DNA of 64,000 bases from Hymenolepis diminuta. Taxonomy: Eukaryota; Platyhelminthes; Cestoda; Cyclophyllidea; Hymenolepididae. Below are positions 27,401 through 39,348 of the stretch, piece by piece. How positions within the stretch are numbered: the first letter of the stretch is position 1; every line of letters begins with the position of its first letter. Under the pieces are notes generated by a model. It was not told the DNA's origin and did not search any database. It worked only from the letters and a program-made list of their open reading frames with translations. A program made the translations under genes and the position numbers. The stretch is from contig CAADRB010000002.1 of NCBI GenBank assembly GCA_900708905.1, forward strand, positions 2,083,830 to 2,147,829, in the 5' to 3' direction.

Positions 27401-28435
27401 GCGGAGTCTCTATTTTCTTGGCCATCTGTGAAGATAATGACCTAATGGATTAATGGGGTGATGTCCGAATTAAGGGTTCTTATTGGCATGGGCTCCTGGA
27501 TGCTTCTACTTCAGAAAAATGTGTCTAAGCTATGTCTTTTTGCAAGTAAGCCTATTCTACGCTGTTATAGTGCTAGGAAGTCTAGTTTCTACCATTATAT
27601 CTGTCCACAAGACCCAGAGAGAAATAAGGGAGAAGGTCGGTTACTCTATGACAATTTATTAACTAGAAAATGATTATATATAATAACTGTTGACATTTAG
27701 GGGTCGAAACACCGCCAGACTAATAGAAGTTTCTGTTTCGAATAATTGTCAGGAGCCGTCTACTCGAAAATTTATAAGCATTATGGGTGACTCAAGAACA
27801 GTCTGTGGAAATTGCTTACCTCGAGACAAAATACAGACCTGCATTATTGGGCCTTGTTCTAACGGGTTCCTATCAACCCCCTCTCATTAACATTGAATTA
27901 ACATGTAATGATTATTAATTTAAGAATGAGTATCTGTGTCAATATAGTACATATTTTGACGAAATCGTAGGTACGTGCTTATTTAATACGCCAGATATGT
28001 GTGATTAAGAGGAGGATACTGCACCATGAATGAGACAGTAAGAAAACAATGAAACTGAGCGGATGACTGATCACTGTAAATCATAACGACTTCAATATTT
28101 TTTATATTTGTAGGATTATGTCATCCATTGTCTTCGTAGCACCCGAACAAATCGGATACTACCCAGCTCTCAATGGCTTCCTGATCTTCTTATGTGGACT
28201 TCAAATGCTCCACATCTTTTGGACTATTCAAATCATTCGAACCGCTATGAAACCATTTACTACTGGTCAGGTAAATAAGTAGTATATGACCTGATTCCGT
28301 AATACTTTGAGATAATGGATATGTATTTTTCTTATTTAGCTATCGTCAGACGCCCGAAGTGATAGCGAAATGTCTGAATTGGAGTCAGAACATCCAAACG
28401 GTGTTCACATGAATGGAAACGCCAAGAAATTCTAA
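18434..28435 (+). CDS. Ceramide synthase (LAG1/CerS family), complete, nine exons
   Basis: Makes (dihydro)ceramide by N-acylating a sphingoid base with fatty acyl-CoA, a multipass ER membrane enzyme. Exons: 18434-18594, 18635-18761, 18805-18911, 18951-19008, 19045-19188, 19310-19438, 19514-19620, 28114-28270, 28340-28435. All join in phase to give 361 residues, normal for the family. Visible features: N-terminal FWLPVNQTW with the conserved glycosylation sequon N21-Q-T; a homeobox-like remnant at about 97-131 (VSNWFRMKRN); then the TLC/Lag1 domain, with VKRK-DF at the exon 5-6 junction, the essential H207-H208 pair and H234-D-A-S-D238, and further membrane helices; a C-terminal acidic Ser/Glu-rich tail (DARSDSEMSELESE). 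The start ATG is the first in frame with the conserved N terminus. The family is certain; which human paralogue it most resembles was not determined. Confidence 0.95.
20444..20644 (+). repeat. tRNA-derived SINE, copy B (inside ceramide synthase intron)
   Basis: Starts with ATGGCGCTACGGTAAGCGTG and a B-box-like GGGTTCGATGACC. Ends with the family tail AGCTTTCCTAAATGGGCTTG followed by GGAATTAATT. Same orientation as the host gene. Confidence 0.7.
21161..21382 (-). repeat. tRNA-derived SINE, copy C (inverted, same intron)
   Basis: On the minus strand it has a B-box-like GGTTCGATTACTATCG, the core GATGCACACCCAATGAACG, and the tail GGAAAGCACTTTCCTAAATG followed by GGCTTGGGAATC. About 520 bp from copy B and opposite in orientation. 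Confidence 0.75.
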
Positions 28436-28567
28436 CTCGAGTCTTGGCTGATCTACTATGAACTGGATGTTCTGTCGTTCCGCTTCTAATTCGTGATTGT
28501 AAATGATGTTGACATGCATACTATCATCCAAGAAAAGGTATCTTCTAAATATCTCCAACTTTCTTTA

Positions 28568-28573
28568 AATAAA
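28568..28573 (+). promoter_or_regulatory. Polyadenylation signal of ceramide synthase
   Basis: AATAAA 133 bases after the stop codon, followed by T-rich sequence. Confidence 0.55.
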
Positions 28574-30348
28574 TTTGTGTATTTTTGTAATTCGAAAAAG
28601 GAGGCCTGAAATTGTGGTGTACGCAGGATTTGTTTCATTTCCTTTTGTCGTGCCCTAAATCTCATTTCAATTTATCGTGTCCCTTCATTGTGTATACTTG
28701 TGTATTCGGAAGACATTATAATTTGAAAAAAGATTAATACTGGTACCTATTAATTCTAGAGTTCCGTTATTTCTTCTGAATTAACCTTTGTGGTAGGATT
28801 CATATGAAGTACTTCTAGATTTGTACTGGGTTTTGTTGAACTTTTGAATTGAACAAACTAACCCACCTTGCAGTGCTACTCTGATTGCATATATGTGAAA
28901 ATTCTTCTTCAATTTAAGATAAGGTCATAGATGAGGTTTCCATGTGGATGTTCATATAGGACGCTATTGTTGATTTGTCTCTTAAAATAATAATAACTAT
29001 GACCATTCTTATTTGTCACATGCTTGTTCATTACTCTTGCACACGGTTGGACGAATAATTACAACCTTTAATTGTCGGAAGCCATCTGAACAGGAGAACA
29101 GTACAATAGTTCAACCACAAGTGACAGGGAGGAGGCTGAGTAGGCTTTTGACTGTACAATTTTTACTTAACGGATAAAGTTTTGATTTTCAGGATTCATC
29201 CCCTGGGTTTCTCAGCAAATTCATTTTATGATGTCCAGAGCCTATTGAAGCTTGACTAATTTTAATGGGCTTTCATATCATTTCAAAAAATTATTTTCAT
29301 TTAATGTCCAAAGTAATAGTAGTAATAGTAATAGATACTAACAGATATGTGGTGCTTGCACACGCTGAATCATGGGTCTGCGTGGTCTCTATTTTGCGTC
29401 CGTAATGACTCTTACCTTTACTCTTGGTCCGTTTTTAAAATCTGAGTCAGTATAAGCGCGAATTAATGACGGTACATACCTATTAGTCAGCGTGCAAGTA
29501 TCAAAAATAACGTGATTGTAGCCTATTCCTCAAAAAGTCTTACTCATAATAAAATATAATGCAAAAGTTGCTTATGTTCTATCGTAAATCATGTGTAATC
29601 ATACATAATCTTAGAAATGTCGCATTTGTAGAGATGTGAGGAAATGCAAAGGAATTGTTTCATAATAGGGTTTAAAACTGCCAACATTTAAGATTCAAAC
29701 TCGACGCTTCTAATTTCAGGTTACAACATTTCCGGTAGAAAGCCTTGTTGAAATTTATCCTTTGGCCACTTAAGCGCCACTATTTTTAGTTAATGTTAAG
29801 CATTTATTTTTTTCTTAACAAAAGAGTGTATAGTTTTTACAAATATCATTTTTCCCTAAGTTAAATTGCCTATTTTCTAACCTGTGCCAGCATTTATACT
29901 TTACTATTTTTAGTCATAGTAAAGTAGAATAACCCAGGAAGGAAGGAAACGATGAAGACGGATGAGAATCAGCCAATGAAGCCAGAGCATCAAGAACATC
30001 ATCATGCGCTAATTAAATTATGAAAGCCTCGAATTTGTTGCATATTTTGCCAAATTCTAATGTTCCAAACTAAAAATTTCACGACTTTTTCCCTTGTCTC
30101 CTGGGCGAGTTTGCGTCCGTGAGGTTCATAGCTTATTAGCTAGTTGATATGATTAAATGGTCAGTCATAACGTCTAGATAAATCTTTCTCCTTAGACTGC
30201 TATAAATCTTTTAACATGACAAAGCTGACGAAGGTTCAATCAACACAAATTAATAACTTATAATCGATGTTTTTACAAAGTTTTCAGTTTAACACCAAGG
30301 AGCATTTTGATTCGAAGTTCGGGGCATTTATTTGCATTCATATAGGAT
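28574..30348. other. Gene-free stretch
   Basis: No recognisable gene. A short imperfect AGTAAT repeat lies at about 29,311-29,335. Confidence 0.5.
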
Positions 30349-30575
30349 ATCGGCAGCGCAATTGGTCACTTTACACGTCTACCATGTCAGAGGTCACGGG
30401 TTCTGTTCTCATCGGCGCACACCCAATTAACGGAATTGGCAATCACACCGGTTAAATCTGGCTAGCATAGAGGGTTGCAAAATTCAACTTTCTCACAATG
30501 GGTGCTCGATGATGCCACCATCTACCCCAAATGAGCGTTGGAAAACGCTTTCCTAAATAATTTTAGAAGTTATTA
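30349..30575 (+). repeat. tRNA-derived SINE, copy D
   Basis: B-box-like ACGGGTTCTGTTCTC, the core GGCGCACACCCAATTAACGG, and the tail TTGGAAAACGCTTTCCTAAA. The A-box region is degraded. Ends 420 bp before the mariner element. Confidence 0.65.
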
Positions 30576-30996
30576 TCAGATACCTTATCTTTTCATTGAC
30601 CATTCTGATTTGACGAAACGCAACATCTAATTTATTAACAGTCGCAAAATTTTTCACTACAAAGGATCACACATTACTTACAATTTACTTAGCTAGCCTC
30701 TGAAAAATCAATATTATTTTGTGGTATCAAAAGAGTGTGTGCTTCTCCTAGGGAAGAGACTTCGTTTTACGGCCTTATTTCAATAATTTATTCAAAATAT
30801 TGCAACAAAAATTCTTGATTAAATAAATGAACTGGATTTCACAAGGTTGTCAGACATCTGTTTATTTTCACTAATCGTGTGCGGCAACGGCAAATAATTG
30901 CAGATTTTATCAGTTTTATTGATAGGGGTACGATTTTTCATTAGCATTTACTCTTCCTTTCAATGAGAGTCAATCAAAATTTTGGCTTCTTATCTA

Positions 30997-31016
30997 CAGG
31001 GTGCGTAAGGCATCTG
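30997..31016 (+). repeat. Left terminal inverted repeat of the mariner element
   Basis: CAGGGTGCGTAAGGCATCTG, preceded by TA at 30,995-30,996. Matches the right end in inverted orientation with one single-base gap and a few substitutions. Confidence 0.75.
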
Positions 31017-32189
31017 GAGAAACAAATAAACATAATATTGACCTAAGTTTTATTCTATATATCTTCTCCCGGCCTCTATCACCCACTCAATTCGAGTTCG
31101 AAAGCGACTACGCGCTTTCATTGGATCAGATGGTCTCTATTGATGTCCTCCATTACTCGGGCTATGGCATCCATCAGAGGGGAGGATTTGGTGTCATGGA
31201 GATGCTTATTAACTTCCTTTTCAAACACGCCCCACGTGTACTAATCCAAAGGATTAAGGTCTGGTGAGTAGTTAGGAGACGGCCATAAGTTTGGTTTGAC
31301 ATGATGATGAAAATCCTCGGCCACCCATCAAATCCTGGGTTTTGAGGGCACTATGAGATGGAGCTGAATCTTGTGGAAGACATAGAATCTTCCTCCACTG
31401 GCTACACTGTCTATCCAAAGCCTACTATTAATGTTTTGAAGAGTCCCCACATAGACATCTACATCTAAATAGAATCTAGGGATCTGTGGAAAATTCACTG
31501 CAAACAACACCGAAGACCATTACTGTTGCTGGGAACTTCGTGCGCATGCATAAGAGTTGGAACTTCAGTGGGGCCCGCCCGCCTGCACGTACCTACCTAT
31601 TATTCTTTGGATTGACTTTTTCACCCCGGTGGAGATTTTGTTCGTCGGGGAAAAATCAAAGACGCTTCTGTTCTTCTGGGTACTTCAATTTGTTTAAGAA
31701 TCATTTTGCTTGCATTAAACGATTCTCTTGAGTTGTTTTCGTGTATGTAAACTGATCTCGCCTAAGAAGAACGTAAGACTTGTATCCGGGGTTTTGATGA
31801 GCAACATTCCCTATATATTGTCGTTCCCTCAGACATTTGAAGATCTTTGGCAAGATGTCACGCATTGATTTCCCACGATTTTCATCCATCATGCCATGCC
31901 ATGCACTCTTCTCACAAACTCAGATGCTGTGATTGAGTCAGCAGAGCATTGACAATACTGCTTTCTATTCCTCATGGCGGCCAATTCACCGCCGTTGTTT
32001 TCACTCAGCAGGTCCTTTCTAACTTTGCAAACGAAAGACGTGGAGACTTTTAGAAATCTTGCAATTTCTAAATTGCCGTGATTTGCTTTTCATTCTGTTA
32101 GTTATTGTAGTATCTGTCGTAAGATCTTCTGATGTAAAAACACTTCAATTATTGTTGAATTATTTCGAATTACAAAAATATAAGCGTCC

Positions 32190-32209
32190 TCAGACGCCTT
32201 ACGTACCTG
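32190..32209 (-). repeat. Right terminal inverted repeat of the mariner element
   Basis: Reads CAGGTACGTAAGGCGTCTGA on the minus strand and is followed by TA at 32,210-32,211. Confidence 0.75.
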
Positions 32210-32211
32210 TA

Positions 32212-35200
32212 TCCACTTTAAATAAAACTGATGTATTTGAGATATTTCGTAATCCACTAATATGTTTATCTTACAAGCTTATTTGAATTTTCAAATATTC
32301 AGAGAAATTTTTAGAAAAATTAGAAGAGACTGACTTACGGGCAAGAATTTGATCTACATCATTTTTGAGTTTATCTATTTTTGCAAGTAGATCACCTGAG
32401 TAATTAAACGTCGGAGCGTTAAGAGGAAAATAAATTTTGCTAGCTTGTGACAATACGACAAGTTTATAATGATTAATGATAGACAGAAAGAGCTTAGTTA
32501 CCTCTTTGCCATTAAACCGTATTGCCTAAGTCAAAGGTAACTTAAAATCACATTTTTTAGAGTCGTATGTTTACTATGTTTAACTGATTGATATGCTACG
32601 AGAAAATATATCCAGGCACCATCAAAGACCATTATTCGTTCATCACAGACATTTGAAGAGCACTTGAAATGAGCCTAATTCGTATCATTTGGTTCGGACG
32701 CCAACCCGACCACAGCTAACGTCGGCAATTTGTACAGGAAAAAATTGTGCACAACTTGTGAGTACGTCTAAATCAGCAAATGGATCAAATGAACAAGCAA
32801 CCCGTATGTTTGAACATGCAAAACTGAACTCTCTATTTTGATGTTCTTATTGGAAGAGTGAGCTTTAGGTTGCATAAGTTTGTAGCATATGCCTATTCGG
32901 TCCTTAATGTCAGAATTTTTATTGCCTTCTCATCAGACGAACAAAGAATCCAAAACAGTCAACTGCATCCGATGTACCAAAATTTGATCTCTTCATCAAA
33001 TTACATTTTCCCTCCACGCTTGCCTACGCTTATATCCTGAATTGCTCTCCACGGAAGTTTTGGTCTTCTAATTTGAGAAGGACTGTTGTACCGAATTAGT
33101 CTATTGAAAGGTCATTAGTTTGGTACGAGGATATATCTAAGCTTAACTTATTCCGAACTTCCTGAAGTGCAACTTGAGATTTTTGTCTTTTTTGAATGTT
33201 GTTACTTAACTTCAGTCGAATTTCTGTAAAACACGCCCGTAATAGTTTTGCCTTCTTACATTATACGAATAATCTGTAAATTAATCGATAAATTATTGCA
33301 GTTAGAAATGATACACATTAAGCAATATTTATTTAGCGCTCTCATGGGTCATATAAAAAGAACATGAAAAAATGTCTAACAGCGAATCGAAATTATTTAT
33401 CTGTCTTTCAACTATAAGAATAGATGAGTTGTTATGACCATCGCCATAATAAAATCAACTGGTCGATAAGCTCAAAACAAGAATTTGGTTAATTTTGAGT
33501 GAAAATATTACTATGGATCCGAAGTCCACAACCTTGACGTTTTTTGAAGACCTGCTTCTATTAAACGTTGTTACTCAAATTTAAACTGAAGAATTCTAAA
33601 ATTAATGAATCTGGATTTGACGAATAATTGTATCTTCATCTCTTTTCATCTTCCTTGTTGAACGATTTGGTTATTTTTTAATTTAAATACTTTGTTATAG
33701 CACGATTTTGTGAAATAATTTTGTTCGGCAATGAGTAATGGAATTAATTATCTCAAAATAGAATGGCAAAGGTTTCCGTGTTTTGATTGATCGTGTGATG
33801 GACTTTTTCCTCTTGAGTGGTCATGAATAAAATTCTTATTATAAAAAGAGTCATATTTACCGTCTATCTGGCGTATATGATCAAAATGAGGTAGTCTGGA
33901 ATCATCTGAGCAAAACTTTGTATGTCGCAGAAGAAGAGTGAACTAAAAGATGTTGGTCAATCGATAATCTAATGTTGTATTATGGGCTGGAAGGGTTGAA
34001 TCCGGGATGAAATACAAATGCATACACTTTAGGCTGCTAGTTAAAATTTCATTTAAATGGCGTGTTAAATCACCTTATTGTAGATGGATACATCATGGAT
34101 TTGTAATATTTATGTGCCTATAATCTTATAAAAACATATTTCAGTATCCCATAAGTAGGTATCGTAAATGTAATCTGTTTAAAAGACTGCTGATTATGCT
34201 TTCTCAAGAACAATCATCTCCATTTAACATTACTTGAAGCATGTTAGATTTAAGAACATTCACAAGAGAACGGAAATAAAACGATTCTGATATCCAAAAT
34301 GGAAGGGAGGAAGAAAGAGGGGAGAGAAGCTGGCGATGGAAAAATTCAAGTTATTACTTTAGCAACAAGCAGGTTCACTTGAGTAAGATTCAGGAAAGCT
34401 CTGTAGCACTCCCAACTTGTATTGTCAAAATGTAAGTGTTGATAAAAGGGAGATGAATATTATCCTATTCAAAGAGGGAGGACTGCGTACGACATAACGC
34501 TCAAAAGAGAACAGGAGATTTCGAATGGCTAATAACAGACAAGAAACGTACAAGAAATAAACAAAGAAAGTAAATGACATGGGAAGTCAACCTCACTAGC
34601 TAATAGGGAAAGACTGGCAAGCGTGAAAAAAAACAACATGAAAGTACAGAGGCCAATGGGAATTTAGTACCTAAGGTATGCTCAATCACAATTCCATGTT
34701 GTTTAAAATAGAAAGTGGATACTTCCTTTCCCTCGTGTGTTCTTTAATATCTATTTGTCAAATTTTATATCTTCCTCTCCTCTATAGACCTCGACGCCCT
34801 TTCGTCCTAATTACCATGTTGGTAAGACATTTAATAATATGTCCTCATCTAGATTATGCTTCCTACATAAATAATTCTAGATGATAAAAGCTGGTAAATA
34901 TAGACATCGGGAATACTTTGGATTAAAAAGAAAACTATATGCCACAACAGAACTTCGGAAATAATTTACGGTTTCCTAGTACCGATTTGATTTTGTTTAA
35001 GCAGTTAGCACATACGCTGTCGGCGATTTTCTTATTGTAATTTGATCAATTAAGCATTAATTGTATGTGTAAAATTATTTCGAATGAGAAAATATGGAGG
35101 CCGGAGAATGTTCTCTCCTCTAATATATTAAATTTGGTTCCTGCTAATACCATTAAATTCTTTTGAAGAATTTTATTTTTGAAAATACCGACCGTTCGAA

Positions 35201-35507
35201 GATATGATTTATGTAAAGGAAATAACTTTCCTTTTATAAAAATGGATATTTATAGGAAGGAGGTTTAAAAGTATAGGCTATTTTTATTTAAAATCAATTG
35301 CATTTATAACATTAATATTAATTCTGCTACACTCTTTCTTTGTTTTCCCGATCTGCCAATGCTGCCTGTTATTAAACAAAACGCTGTAAAACACAAATTC
35401 TAAAGGTGGAGATATACGTTTTCTTCAGTTTTCAAACCAATTAGAAGGGGTCTTAATCAAGAAAATGATGATGGATATAAGCCTTCCTTCTTGTAAACCA
35501 GTGTAGC
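32212..35507. other. Gene-free stretch
   Basis: No gene recognised. A purine-rich patch (GGAAGGGAGGAAGAAAGAGG) lies near 34,302. Confidence 0.5.
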
Positions 35508-35511
35508 GGAT

Positions 35512-35849
35512 GATGCACAAATAAGCCTTTATCCAACTAACCTCTATCAGAGTCCTCTAGTATCAGCTTGCCCCCAAAATTAGTTAGGCTATGGCCAGAG
35601 TAGCAGGAACGAAGAAGAGCTGGAGTGGGGAGACTTTGTTGCAGTCTATGGCTCACTTTCAAAAGGCTTAGTTATTAAACGCTATCAAACCTACGTTGCT
35701 GGAATATTAACCGCTGATTGGTTGGGAAGACCTCCGCACGCACGCCACGCTTGCTCGCTACGTGATCGGTTAGACGTCCGCACTTTCCAGAATGTTCTAC
35801 CGCACGAGAGATTCCTTTGGTGAACCTTGGAAGCGTTGTGAACTCCATA
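35512..35849 (-). repeat. Solo LTR of the Ty3/gypsy family
   Basis: Homologous to the LTR at 1931-2188. On the minus strand it starts TATGGAGTTCACAAC, where the other copy has TGTGGAGTGCATAAC, and ends CGCTACA. It is flanked by CCAG at 35,508-35,511 and again at 35,850-35,853, a 4-bp target-site duplication of the size made by gypsy integrases. No pol sequence adjoins it, so it is best read as the product of LTR-LTR recombination. Confidence 0.75.
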
Positions 35850-35853
35850 CCAG

Positions 35854-38800
35854 TATCCAATGCGATTTTGAAGTAAGCAGCCTTTAAATCTAAGCTTCAA
35901 CAAAAAGTAATATCTTTAAATGCCTCAAAACGGGAAGCTTTAGTGTAAATAGACAATCAACTTATTTCTGCTTTGAATCATAATAGAATATTTCGTCTTT
36001 GTCATATTGTGAATAAAAGAAAACTTTATCTATTTTTACTTCATCAAAAGAATATATTAACTTTCATATTGGCAGTACCTTTAAAAAACATGATGGAATA
36101 AATTATATTGACAAGTTTGCTATTCAATGAAATTATTAATAATATATTCATTTTTGACCTTCAGAAATGAAAAAACGGTTGAGATTTGTACTCATTCACA
36201 TGCTTTAGATGTTAATCGGGATACACCGACAGGTAAAAATTTTGACCACAGAGTAGATAAAATGGAAATAAAAATTGTCCTCAATGTCAAAGCCATCCAC
36301 CTTAAGTAATTTTGAGTTTCCATGGTGTTGTCAAAAATAAGCGATGATTTATTTTAGTCACATCGCTATCCACTTACTTATATTTCCAGCAAATTCCCAA
36401 AATAACTCTGTGTATCTACGAAAAAAGTTCAATCCAACTGTCGAAATTAAGAAATAGTCTTGTAAAACTGACGTGAAGCAGAATCACATATATTTTCAAT
36501 GTCCTGAACGTAAGTCATAAAATTCAGCCAATAGGCTTTATTCCTTGGACAATTTATTTTTTCTATTATTTTCTGGTACTATTATTTTGTATTCCATATT
36601 AGTTCGTGGGAATGAAATTTAATTACTGCCATGTTATTGTATAATCGAATGATCCAAGGTTATATAAAATAGTTGTAATTTCTTGATACAGAGAAGGTAG
36701 CCTATTTCAAAATTTCAGCTTTAAAGTTATTAGCCTTCACTATCTCCGAAATAAATGGAAAATGGGATTTTCCTTTTGAATGTTGCTCTCAAAATTGTTT
36801 TACTTATCCTCTTTAGTTTACCCTCAAAATATTCGACATACATATGTCTAATTCTAACCCTTTTTAGATATTTTGTGTTACCGTTCAAATCGTTTCGATT
36901 TGTGTAACTTTAGTCTGCCTGATAGTCTGATAGTATTTACACAAGGATGGGTGAAGTTGCCCTCTGCTGTATTTTCTCAACAGAATGCTGTATTTGTTAA
37001 CTAAATGTTTCCATATGCGATTTTATTATGACTTGCCCTATGTACATGTGTGCGTATGTGTGTATGCCTTTATGCATCTCTATATGTATGTATTAGAGAG
37101 AACTGGTGCGTGCCACCTCTCATTTTCATTCTTTCGGTCTGCCCGTCGAAATATCTCTCTAGAAAGCGTTTCTTGATGTCTGATCCTTGGAAATTCAATC
37201 GTGTACATCGACCTGCACTAATAACTAACAACCTGAAGAATTCAGAAGGCTAAGATTAATTACATGCTCTGATTTTTACTCTTTCCTTACCTCCTCTACA
37301 GGTTCCAATAGTTGAAACTTAATATTATAATAATCAATAATCATCTCACCTTTCATCAAAATGTTTGATAAAAATAAAAGGGTGCAGCGAATTTCTGTAC
37401 CCAATCCACCACCCAACCAACAGTACTTTCACTATGTGAGACCACGTGATTTACACGAAATGCGTTAGTAGCAAAAACTATTGCGTGCGATTTAAATAAC
37501 GAATCACAATAAATGCGTAGGAAATCGGATGTTTTTAGAAATCATTCCGCCTGAATGAACCTCCTTATTTCCAATTAATGGACATTTCATTATTGGTAAT
37601 TGCTAAGTTATCTATTATTAGTTTGTTAACAACAATGAATATAACATTTATTTCCATGAATATAAGTTGAATGACTTTTTTTATTAGGCCATTAATTGTT
37701 GAAATCGATCACTTAAACCTATATTCATCTTGTTTTACTTCAGCACAAAATGGGTTCCGAGACCTTAATAAAACCACAAATTATTCGCATTTATCAATGC
37801 TAAAAAGCATAGTTTACGCCAGCTCTACAACCTTGAAAATAAGAGTGGTACTACCACCCAATTCTTGAAATTGTGCAACTTGGGATGTACGATTCTTCTG
37901 ATATCATATAATTCAGAATAGTTCGAGAAATTCCCGGCAGCATTATAGCAGGCTAATTCAAACTCTGATTCATTATAACCAGTGCAATTTTCCCCAATTG
38001 TCTTCAAAGCTAATTTGCAACCGGAATTAATCTCTCAAGTAGTTTGAAGGTGTAAAGATTAAAGTGAATCAGTCACAACTCAAGCGAGTGGAAATTCTTT
38101 ACTTATCAAGAAAAAAGGCACAATATTGTACTTATAGTTTTTTTTGATGAATTAGATTTTGAAAATTCTACATCTCTGTATCTAAATCGTTATGTCCTTA
38201 GTGTCATGTCGAGCTGAATAATTTACTTAAAGCGATTATTCACTGGAGGAGAAAACAGAAACCAATTAATACGATAGCTAAATAAAAAGATCTGGTTAGG
38301 AGGTAACAGAGTATTTTATGAGTGTAATTCCTGAAACATCGAAATTTCAGACGCTACTCAAAATGTCGCTTAGGTCCAGACAAGCTTTCACCATCAATTG
38401 AATTGTACCTCTTTGGTGATTGATCCACCACCGTTCTCAACCTGTTTATATATAAAACTTGTCCATGTAAAAAGTAAGTTACCGTTCACATTCATCAGCT
38501 CTCGCGTCTTTTTTTTTCCATATCTTCAGGTCAATAAGGAATAACAGATTTAGGACGATCGTTGATCTAACTAGTATTGTCGAGATAATAGACCTTATGT
38601 CCTAAAATACATCAACAGTCTTCAGGCAAACTTCCAACATTATGTACTAACTTCTCCCTCCTTTTTCTTCTCTTTTTGAATAGTGGCATTAACATTTGTT
38701 TAATTTTAAGGAATGCAAGGATGATCTAATGTGATTCATCTTTTAATTTTTGATCATTTTGAAAATTTGCGACAAAAGAATATGTTAATCACTGGAAACT

Positions 38801-39146
38801 TTTCAGAACTTTTTAATAAAGTCCAAATAGGCACTACTTTTCTTGAATTTAAGGTTTAATTTTTTTAATTTCAAAAACTTCACACAAAACATTACACAAA
38901 ACGCGTGATTATAATTAACACCACAGTTTTTATCCATGCAAGTGGATACGAAAATCTAATTTATACTTCATTATTTCTCACAATCCTACAATGAAATACA
39001 AACTCTATAAACAATGCAACATTGAAAGATACACATTCATTGCACATACTTTTAATTGCCAAAAACAAACATGATTTAATGCATTTTGATTTTAAACGGG
39101 AACAAAATTGTCTTGCAGTTTTGAAGGAAAGGCTTTCTAATATCTC
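35854..39146. other. Gene-free stretch
   Basis: No recognised gene. A degenerate TG-rich tract lies at about 37,045-37,100. The open frame 37,825-38,007 (minus) has a protein-like composition but no motif or clear splice sites. Confidence 0.4.
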
Positions 39147-39348
39147 CTAAAATGCTTGCCTAAGAAGTCAGAGGTTGTGAGTTCAACGTTCATCTGCGCA
39201 CATCCACTGAGAGGAATGGCCAGCCGCACTAGTTAAGTCTGGTTGACAAAAGAGAGGACATAATTTCACAGGGAGCCTCAATATTGTTACCCCTTTGCCC
39301 AAGATAAATATTGGAAAACATTTCCCTAAAGCGCTGTTGGAATTAATT
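39147..39348 (+). repeat. tRNA-derived SINE, copy E
   Basis: Degraded head, core TGCGCACATCCACTGAGAGG, and tail TTGGAAAACATTTCCCTAAA. Homology to the family is clear in core and tail, weak in the promoter part. Confidence 0.6.

Larger units (their letters stand above)
19621..28113 (+). other. 8.5-kb intron 7 of ceramide synthase
   Basis: Donor CCG|GTAAAT at 19,620/19,621 and acceptor TTTGTAG|GATTATG at 28,113/28,114; exon 7 ends with two bases of an Arg codon completed in exon 8. The intron carries two SINE copies (20.4 and 21.2 kb). No nested gene was recognised. Open frames at 27,458-27,673 and 27,690-27,890 have no known motif. Confidence 0.9.
30997..32209 (-). mobile_element. Inactivated mariner-type DNA transposon with both terminal inverted repeats
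   Basis: A 1213-bp element flanked by TA on both sides, the target-site duplication of Tc1/mariner transposons. Ends: CAGGGTGCGTAAGGCATCTG on the left and, inverted, CAGGTACGTAAGGCGTCTGA on the right. The transposase runs on the minus strand in broken frames: a helix-turn-helix region near 32,080-31,700 (HGNLEIARFLKVS, then an MRDILPK-like stretch), the first catalytic Asp region at about 31,650 (FFPDEQNLHRGEKV), the second block near 31,400 (WIDSVASGGRFYVF) and the third (YSPDLNPLD) near 31,280. Stops and frameshifts interrupt all blocks, and the second catalytic Asp region reads HKIQ instead of the QQD-type sequence common in relatives. It is a fossil and cannot make a working enzyme. Confidence 0.85.

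Noticed and set aside
27458..27890. Two consecutive plus-strand frames inside the ceramide synthase intron as a nested gene or an extra exon
   Set aside because: Exons 7 and 8 already join in phase with family-consistent sequence across the junction, and the frames show no known motif.
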